The translations under genes and the position numbers were made by a program. From positions 57,640,909 through 57,704,908 of the forward strand of contig NC_089234.1 of assembly GCF_963924675.1 (NCBI RefSeq): DNA of 64,000 bases, read 5' to 3'. How positions within the stretch are numbered: the stretch's first letter is position 1; each line of letters begins with the position of its first letter. Positions 56,521 to 64,000 of this stretch are shown here, piece by piece. Source of the DNA: Phocoena phocoena. Lineage: Eukaryota; Chordata; Mammalia; Artiodactyla; Phocoenidae. The notes under the pieces were generated by a model, which saw only the letters and a program-made list of their open reading frames with translations, made no database searches and was not told the origin of the DNA.

Positions 56521-58166
56521 GAAGCAGCCCTCAGAGCTGGAGTAAATCAGAAATGCCTGGAAGGGGGTCCCTGGAGGCATGGAACCAACGAGAAATGCAA
56601 ATGAAGCCAGAAAAGAAGCTGAGGGTGAAAGCCCAGATGTGAAACCACATGCAAGCTTCAGGGCTACACAGAGGACATCCGCAGGGGGAGGTAAGGGTAG
56701 TGAGGTCAACAGTGCAAGAGTGCAAAGATCAGAAGGAGGGCTCAAGTCAGTCACTGAGGCCAGACAGCCCGTATCTAATTCGCCCATCACTGGTTACACA
56801 GCGATACCTTCCTTTTAACACAGAAATTTGTGCTGGTGGGACGGTACCTCCCTACCTTATAAAAATGTGCCAATTTCCACTGAAATCCATTATACATTGT
56901 TGAAGAAATGTTATTTTGGACATTTTTGTCATTTTGTTTCAAGGGGGCAGACTACATTTAAATAAAATCTGAAGTGTACATTAACACCTTTCATAATGGA
57001 TAGGATTTCATCAAAATCACGTCCTTCCAAAGTTGTTATAGCCATTTGAAGGTAAAATGCTAAGTACTGAAGGTGAAACAGAAACCTTCCTTAATTCAGT
57101 CAATTAAATATAGTAACATGATAAGGGACAAAGCAAAGCAAATCTAGAGGTGAACCCAAGCAAAATCAAATATTAAAACTAAAATAGTTAGAGGATTGGA
57201 GATCCTCTGGTGACAGGCAAAAATACGGCCTGGCTGGGTCTTCAATCTCCTGGTTATTAACAGCACACGATACCACATCGGTCATCAAGCCTGAACCAAG
57301 GACCTTTTGCCTGAGGTTAGGTTTCCAAAGCATCCACTCAGCACATTCAGACTCTTAAATATGACGTTCACTTTGCTATTTTTCTCCACCTGACTCAGAG
57401 CAGGTTGTCATCATGGGAGAGCGCTGCTTTCCCCAAGGTGAAGGCAGGCAGCTCTGGGTGAGGGACAGTGCACTGAGGCTTAAGGACCAACTCTCCTGTC
57501 CTTTGGCCCTTCAGAGCAATGGTCTAAAAATCAAACAATCGTTTTTTGTTGTTTTTTTTTTTTAAAAAAAGGGGGCATGGTTCCGAAACCAGAGAAAGGA
57601 GAAAGGGAGCCAAACAGGAGAAGAGGGAAAGGAGGCCTCGGGGCAGTGGTGGCAGTGACCCAGCTTGCCTCTGCGTGAGAGGACAGGGGTGTCAGCCTCT
57701 GCAGCAGCTGAAAGGGGCCATCCTGGATAAGATAAGTAATTAGAAAAGGAACAGTAATTACCACCGATGTGACAAGGAGGCCTGCACGACAGGGAGTTCT
57801 GTCAAAGCTCATAATTCTTGCAAATGAGCAGCAGGCCCTGGGTGACACGACTCCTCCCTCATGAATTATACACGTGGCTATGCATAGTACACGCTGGGCA
57901 CTGCTCCATCAGAAGGGACTGCTTGTGGTGGGGACAGCAAGACTCCAGGAGTTATACAAGCCTCATGTCCCCCAAGAGGTGGACGCAGAAATCCATCCTT
58001 CATTCCAGCAACCGAATGTGGGGACTTGGCTCAAGCGGGAAGCTCCTTGGGACACACAAGGCAGCTGGGCCGCCATCCACAGAGAGTTAGGGAGAACTTC
58101 GTGGCAATGAGACACTCAGATCATAAGCCTTGAACATGTAGATGTTTGATAGGTGGAAGACTGGGG
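56521..58166. other. Repeat-poor single-copy block
   Basis: Contains T- and A-runs near 57541-57570. Frames at 56464-56790 (-), 56579-56903 (+) and 57531-57848 (-) have no recognised domain. No interspersed repeat called. Confidence 0.4.
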
Positions 58167-58531
58167 TGTTATGGGCTGAACTGTGTCCCCCAAAATCCCT
58201 GTGTTGAAACCCTAACCCCCAGTACTTCAGAATGGGGCTGTATTTGGAGATGGGGTCTTTAAGAGGTAATTAAGTTAAAATGAGGTCTTTAGGATGGGCC
58301 CTAATCCTATATGATTGGTGTCCTCAGAAGAAGAGGACACAGACACACACAGATGGAAGACCACGTGAAGACACAAAGAGAAGGCAGTCAAGGAGAGGGG
58401 CCTCAGGAGAAACCAACCCTGCCAACAACTTGATTCTGGACTTCTAGCCTCCAGAACTGTGAGAAAATAAATCTGTTGTATAAGCCACTCAGTCTGTGGT
58501 ATTTTGTTATAGCAGCCCTAGCAGACTAATA
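58167..58531 (+). mobile_element. MLT1-type (ERVL-MaLR) solo LTR, plus strand
   Basis: Almost complete LTR: tgttatgggctgaactgtgtcccccaaaatcc, cccccagtacttcagaatgg, ggtaattaagttaaaatgaggtc, gatgggccctaatcc, cttctagcctccagaactgtgag, aataaatctgttgtataagcc (AATAAA signal), ggtattttgttatagcagccc, ending gcagactaata. No internal genes. Confidence 0.92.
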
Positions 58532-58560
58532 TAAGAGGACCACACAACGACCAAGACCTG

Positions 58561-58657
58561 GGGGCTTCCCTGGTGGCACAACGGTTGAGAATCCGCCTGC
58601 CAATGCAGGGGACACGGGTTCGAGCCCTGGTTCAGGAGGATCCCACATGCCGTGGAG
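58561..58657 (+). mobile_element. CHR-type SINE, tRNA-like head only
   Basis: About 97 bp: ggggcttccctggtggcacaac, B-box-like gggttcgagccctgg, cccacatgccgtggagc. The central body and tail are absent; unrelated sequence (tctcttacaacaggagg) follows. No target-site duplication was identified, so later deletion of the 3' part is likely. Confidence 0.9.
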
Positions 58658-60762
58658 CTCTCTTACAACAGGAGGTCCTGGTAGGGAACACAGAGCTAAC
58701 AAGCTACCACCAACCGGAAGAATTTGGGAAAGGTCAAAAGGAGAGAGGAGACGCCAGTCTCTCTGTCCTACCAAACTCCCAGAATCCTTCTCCCTGGAAT
58801 CCATCTTGGCTGAGCAAAGTAGGCGCCACCAGGAAAGGAGCCTGAGTCAGAATAACTGGCCAGAGACAACCCAGAAACTAACCCCATCACCATAAAACCC
58901 AAGACTGGGAGCCACATGGCACAGCAGTTCTCCTGGGTTCCCTTACTCTCTACTCTCCACCTGGGTGCCCCTTCCCAACACAGTCTCTTGCTTTGTCAGC
59001 ACGTGGGTCTCCTCGGACAGTTCATTTCCGAGTGTTAGACAAGAGCCCACTCTTGGGCCCTGGAAGGGGTCCCATTTCCTGCAACAGAACAACTAAGCTA
59101 GGAAAGTCCCTTGTAAGCTGGCCTGGATTTCCAACAGGGGAGGACTTGAATCAGATGGTGCCTCCAGACAATCCCTGATCTGTCAGCAAGGTCTGGAGGG
59201 GAGAAGAGATGCGGGTGGGCGAGCAGAGCAATTAACAAAGTTCAGCAGTTCTTAAGGTATGGGAACATGAACTTAGATTTGAACCTGGGATCCTGGGAGG
59301 AGAGTGGCACCAGGAACTGAGATAAAGGAGACAGCAAAAAATGTGGGGAGGAAGCGGATAACATCCGCTTTGGATGAGCTGAATTTGCACATATTTAGGG
59401 TAGGAAGGCAGGGCAGATTCTAACCCTCCAACCTCACCTCGCGTTAATGATCAAGCTAACCTCATCAAGCTTGGGTCCACACATGTGCAGACACATCTAT
59501 TCCCATCTGGGGACCCACTTTCACAAGCAGGGATTTTTTTTTTTTTTAATTAACCTATCGTGAGGACACCACAAGCAACCAACTTCACCCTAATACAATG
59601 GTCTTGAAACAGACACCCAGTAAGGAGGAGCAAGCCTTGAATCACACCACTTTAAATTCAGATTCCCAGTAACTCCCAAAAGGCTGGCCTCCCATTTCCA
59701 TTGTGATAGGCCAGATTTGAGAACCCTGAGGTTGTCAGAACATTCTAATGTTTCCAAATTGAGAAAGTTCAAGCAAGAGTCAACCACGTGGGAAAGCAGC
59801 GCCGTGGGGGAGGGCAGCTCTCACAATGCTGTGGTCTTGGACCACTTAAGAAAAACAGAATCAAAAATCACTTTCAACACCCACGCCTTCTTTCAGAAGG
59901 AGAAAAACATTAAAAAGCACTGCCTATTGGAAAAGAAAGTTGTATAAATCATTTTATTTTGTGCTCCATCATTTACTCAGCACAGGCTTCAGTGACACCT
60001 CCCGATTAGGTTTAATTTTAAACCCGCAAGAACACCACACGCAGTATTGTCAGAGAACGTTCCATTTCTCTCCAAGCCTGATGGGCGACTATTGTAATGT
60101 AAAACCCTGGGATTTAAATAACACAAGCAGATTCTATTATGAGAAGAAAGGTTTATATTTTCCAGTAGTTTTACTTCAAAGGAGCCCGGATGCCAAACCA
60201 TGAATTACCTGAAACAATGGGCTTCAATGATCAGCTCTTTGCCTGTTTCTTTACGAAAAAGACTACTTGCCTAATGACCAGGACTTGGTGATCCAATTAT
60301 CTCTGGGAAGCAGTCCCAGGTTCTCAAAATTAATACTGTTTAGGGAAACTGAAAGACGGAGAGGACCTGGCTTACCCCAGCATGGCCACTAGTCCCTCAT
60401 TAGGCCATCCTGGCCCAGGGTCCTCCCATTCCGCCAAGGGCTTGGCTCCCACAGACTGAGGTCGGACTACCCAATGCCCTTGATAATCTGCAGGGAGAGC
60501 TTCACAAGAGGGTTCGAAGCTCACAGGAGGATCATCTCCCCAGAAAACACAAAAAAAGAAGCAATTAGGATCAGAAGGAAAAAACCTAAGAGGTACAACC
60601 TCCTGGATCTTCAGACCACAGCCCCCCAAGCACCCAGCCAGAACTGCCCACATCGCCCCCCACCCCTGCCATGAGGTCCCGTTCTGTCCAAGGACCCCAT
60701 CAACCACATGGGAATCTTACTCTGATATCCCCAGAGGACTTCTATGGCCTCTTACGAGACTT
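58658..60762. other. Single-copy-like block
   Basis: T-run at 59535-59547. No gene or interspersed repeat recognised. Confidence 0.4.
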
Positions 60763-60960
60763 TTTTTTTTTTTTTTAAACACAACTGTGTGCCAGGTGCT
60801 GTGCTAGCGATAAAAGAATGAGTTTCCACCCTCGATGAGCACAAGTCTGGTTGGCAGACAGCACCATGAAGCAACACTTGTCCTGCAGTGAGACACACAC
60901 TGCCAAGTACAGACGACTGGGAACAATTTCCTATGGGAAGTGACACTGCTACAGATATTC
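60763..60960 (-). mobile_element. L2-like fragment, minus strand, with T-run
   Basis: aactgtgtgccaggtgctgtgctagcgataaaagaatgag and gatgagcacaagtctggttggcagacag resemble the reversed L2 3' end. A pure T-run precedes it at 60761-60776. Confidence 0.55.
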
Positions 60961-61018
60961 AGTGTCATTGCTCAAGACCATGTTTATCAAATGAATTGAG
61001 TACTGTGTCACACATATC

Positions 61019-61042
61019 CACACACACACACACACACACACA
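61019..61042 (+). repeat. (CA)n microsatellite
   Basis: About 12 uninterrupted ca units. Confidence 0.95.
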
Positions 61043-61477
61043 GAGGAGTCTTACAATCCAACTGAAGAAAGCAGCTCCCCAGGAAATAAGATGCCATACA
61101 AAGTGAAATGGTAGCACAATGACAGGCTTGGGCTATGTCCCACTCTCAGTACCCTCCAAAGAGGTCTAAGGCCAACTGTCCTTGTGCCGTGCTCACCTGA
61201 CAGAGGGTCTCTGCTGTAGTGGCAAGTCTGTTCCACAGCCAAGCAAGGCTGGTTTAAAGGGCAAAAGCAGTCACTGCCCTATTCCCTCTCTATGAGGCCT
61301 CATCCCGCCACTAGGTTCTTCCTGCTTTGATCACAGGAATACTTGATCTCAAAGGAATTCTGGGTAATGCATCATCTAACCATCTGGGAGAGATGGCAGT
61401 GTGGTGAAAGCAGCAGGGCATGCAGCTACATATTCTAAATTCTATCACATGGGGCACAAGTGCTAAGGGACGTTCTC
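61043..61477. other. Single-copy-like sequence, nothing recognised
   Basis: No repeat or gene identified. Confidence 0.4.
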
Positions 61478-61616
61478 CATTGTGGTCCCCAAACCAGGAG
61501 TAACAGCATCAACCAGACCTACTGAACCTGAAACTCAATGGGGTACAGCCCAAGAATTTGTCCTTCTAACGAACTCCCAGATGATGCTGATGGCCCAGGA
61601 ATGCAGGTTGAGAACC
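61478..61616 (+). mobile_element. MER5-like hAT-Charlie element
   Basis: Starts cattgtggtccccaaacc and ends gcaggttgagaaccactg, inverted termini of MER5-type elements. Interior has cagacctactgaacc and cagatgatgctgatggccc. Diverged; the 8 bp target duplication is not preserved. Confidence 0.8.
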
Positions 61617-61679
61617 ACTGCTCTAGGGAAAAATTCCCTTTGGTCACTGGTGAGATGATCATGGTGACACAATTACAAC

Positions 61680-61870
61680 ACCAGCTGCTAACACTTACCG
61701 AGCAGTCACTATAAGCCAGACACTACACTAAACAACTTATAAGCACCCTCTCATTTAACCCTCAAAACCGGCATTCCACAGATGAGGAACCTGAGCCACA
61801 GAATACTGAACAGCTTACCCAACATCGTGGAAGCCAATGGTAGGGCTGAGACTTGAACCCAACCTCTCTG
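61680..61870 (-). mobile_element. MIR SINE, minus strand
   Basis: actataagccagacactacac, ctctcatttaaccctc, ccacagatgaggaacctgagcc, cagcttacccaacatcg, ggtagggctgagacttgaaccc follow the reversed MIR order. Confidence 0.88.
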
Positions 61871-63004
61871 CAGGTGTCCTAACAACTTCACCTCCAAAGG
61901 AGGCCTGCTCATCCACAGCCTAGAGATTCCAATACGAGACTGGCGTGTGAGGCTGTGAGAAATCCTGACACCAAGAAAGCATTTAACTCCGGAAGCCCAG
62001 CACTTCCAAACAAACATTGACTGTCATCTCTCTGTAGAATGCCCCTTGCTATGACTCCTTCAGCTCTCTAGCACTGCCTTCGCCCATCAAACAACACTGA
62101 CAGCCTCTGCAGCTTTCCTTCCTAATTCCATCACAGCATGTTATGCTGGCCCCAGCAAAAAAGCTTCATGTTTGCACCACTTTGGTGTACACGCCCGGTT
62201 CCCCCCACCTTGATGTCCATCCCTGGTCCGTCTCCACTTGGGTGTGCACCATTTGTAAGGCCCCCTCCTGGTATACTCCCCTCATTGGGCCCTCTCATTT
62301 GGTTAACAGCCAAGAATGAAGCCACAGCAAGAGGAAAGACCTCTATAGCCTCCCAAGCCTCACAAACAGTGTGATGGTGAAACAGCTCCCCTTTGGTCCA
62401 CCATGGGGAACAGAAGGTGCAAACCTTAAAATTATTGCACAGACCAAACCCCATGCTGGGTACCCCCAACCTGACACCCAACCAACACGGCAGATCATGT
62501 CCCAGGAGCCCTCGACTCCCCAGCTCAGATCACTCAACTCTCAGGTCTGGCCACACCCCCCCTTCCTGCCTACTGTTAAAATCTCAGCAAGAGAGGGGAA
62601 CTGGGGCCGAGACAAGGAACAGATGTGGGGCTTTGCTCTCGCTCGCAGCAGAAGGCAGCTTCAAGATGTTTTTCCCTCCTCTGCACCTCTTGTCAATGCC
62701 TGACCCTTGCCAAACTGCAGAGATCCCTGTTTGAAATTAAAAGCACATGCCACGTGCACAGCTGACTCAATTTTTCCCTCCTGATTCAGCAGTGCACAGG
62801 AGGAATTTTCACCCCCACAAAGGAAACTGTTCAACAATTCAACTCAACAGGCATTTAACGAGCACCCACTACGTGTCTCACACTGCACCCTAGTCACTAA
62901 GGGGGAGGGAGAGGAAGTGAAAGAAATGGTCTCTTGCCATCTGGGAGTTCTGTCACTTACAGGGCACTCATTTTCTCTAGCCCTGCCTGGGACAACGTGA
63001 ACCC
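61871..63004. other. Mostly single-copy sequence
   Basis: Frames near 62131-62734 overlap on both strands with no recognised domain. Around 62835-62900 (caacaggcatttaacgagcacccactacgtgtc) there is an L2/MIR-like scrap in reverse. No gene called. Confidence 0.4.
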
Positions 63005-63080
63005 CTCCTCCCTGTAAAGTGGGGATGATAAATCCCACCTCACAGGGCTGCTACAAGGATTAAATTCAGAGTAGAAGGGA
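63005..63080 (+). mobile_element. MIR 3' fragment, plus strand
   Basis: ctccctgtaaagtggggatgataaatcccacctcacagggctgctacaaggattaaattc-type order matches the MIR 3' half. Confidence 0.75.
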
Positions 63081-63869
63081 GCTGAGAACATGAACATGAG
63101 ACCCCCTTGCCTCTTTCCTTACCCAGTTTTGAGGAGATAGGAATTCATGTGACAGCGTATAATTTGGTGTCAAGTTGGAAAGGGTGGGCTTTCAGGAAGC
63201 TTGACACAAGGAGAGATCAACTTTGGCAGAGGGGCTGCCTAGAGGCTATAGATGTTGAGCTGAGGTCTAAAGGCTGGACAGAACTGGGTAGGCAAGACTT
63301 GGGGGAGGAGGAGGCAGGGAGCATTCTGGGTAAAGAGAACGGATTTGAGCCTCTGGACTAAGGTGGGCAAGTTGGTGGGAGAGAGGGGACCAGTCTGGCA
63401 GGATGGTCTTGGATCTCCCAGAGGAAGAGGGTGAACTTAGGGATCTCCAAAAGGCCCAGCAAGGAAGTCTGGCTTGAGTCGGAAGCCAGAGCATCCAGGA
63501 CAAGAAGCTAAGCTGTCCTTTCATGAAGCTTCACTGGCGGGAGGGCAACATGCTCCCCCAACAAGCCTGTGGGGAGACCCGCCCCCCACCAAGGCTCCAT
63601 CTGTGCCAGCCCTATGGCTCCTTTGGAGGAACCAAGTCGGGAGGGGGCAATCGCAGGACTTCCCACTCAATTTCCAACATCAAAGAAATTAAAAATAAAC
63701 ATTTAACATTCTACAGACTGGTTTACATTAGAGTACATCAGCATGGAGAGAAAAATCATGTAGTCATTTTAAAAGATTATCATGAATACTACAGAAACAC
63801 GGAAAAATGCTTTTGACATGTTAAGTGAAAAACAGCAGAACCCAAAGCAATATGTGTACCATTATCTAG
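63081..63869. other. Single-copy-like sequence, nothing recognised
   Basis: No repeat or gene identified. The last part (63680-63840) is AT-rich. Confidence 0.4.
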
Positions 63870-63980
63870 AGCTTGGTGTGAGAGGGTGCACAGGCTTGGG
63901 ACACACAGTACCCAGTTCTAGCGCTGCCCGCAACTTCGGAGCTCTGAGACCACAGTCAGGCTCTACCTCTGTTTTTGGTT
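63870..63980 (+). mobile_element. MIR SINE 5' portion, cut by window end
   Basis: gtgagagggtgcacaggcttggg, cccagttctagcgctgcccgc, ccacagtcaggctctacctctg follow the MIR 5' half and run toward the window edge. Confidence 0.6.
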
Positions 63981-64000
63981 TGGGATGGGTGTTTTTTTTT

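Noticed and set aside
58573..58640. tRNA gene suggested by box A/B-like sequence
   Set aside because: The box-like motifs belong to the tRNA-derived head of a CHR SINE; no complete cloverleaf with a CCA-proximal stem follows.
1..64000. CRISPR arrays, operons, phage or other prokaryotic systems
   Set aside because: The window is mammalian by its SINE, LINE, MIR and LTR content; tandem units present are microsatellites or SINE-internal repeats.

Overview
The window is nuclear DNA from a mammal, most likely a cetacean (whale or dolphin). The clearest marker is a set of 15 copies of a tRNA-derived SINE whose head reads ggcttccctggtggcgcag on either strand. This matches the CHR-1/CHR-2 SINE family of whales, hippos and ruminants as I know it. 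Many copies are the short, about 210 bp form, which I associate with cetacean deletion subfamilies. I saw no BovB, Bov-A or pig PRE-1 sequence, which argues against a ruminant or a pig. Placement within Cetacea (toothed or baleen) cannot be settled here.

I found no protein-coding exon, tRNA, rRNA or other functional RNA gene that I can support. The longest open frames are either fossil LINE ORF2 or unrecognised frames of 100 to 190 codons with no visible domain. The window therefore looks like intergenic or deep intronic sequence, and its content is mainly a layered record of transposition.

Layout: 0.1-2.7 kb, a plus-strand L1 ORF2/3' fossil with SINE insertions. 2.9-3.6 kb, an L2 split by a hAT-type element. 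4.7-7.1 kb, a minus-strand HAL1-like element followed by a plus-strand L1 3' end. 11.2-18.5 kb, a dense stack of minus-strand L1 pieces carrying a SINE, a 5'-inverted L1 and a 40 bp L1 stub. 19.0-19.6 kb, an MLT1-type LTR split by an L1 tail. 20-29 kb, mostly single-copy sequence with a few MIR, L2, L1 and SINE pieces. 29.4-41.2 kb, L2, L1 tails, SINEs, old LTR-like repeats and a 212 bp near-perfect inverted duplication. 41.2-49 kb, mostly single-copy sequence. 49-53.5 kb, a second dense L1/SINE/LTR nest. 54-56.5 kb, L2 copies in both orientations. 56.5-64 kb, mostly single-copy with MLT1, MER5-like, MIR and L2 pieces.

The features worth a second look are structural. They are the inverted duplication at 31.8/34.1 kb, a 115 bp segment copied into an L1 from 1.3 kb away, three extremely short retro-insertions (40, 47 and 25 bp, one of them little more than poly-A) with clear target-site duplications, a twin-primed L1, and a SINE whose internal 23 bp unit has expanded. 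No new defence, biosynthetic or coding system is visible. Repeat names come from recalled family consensus sequences; no database search was run, and old-repeat boundaries are approximate to tens of bases.
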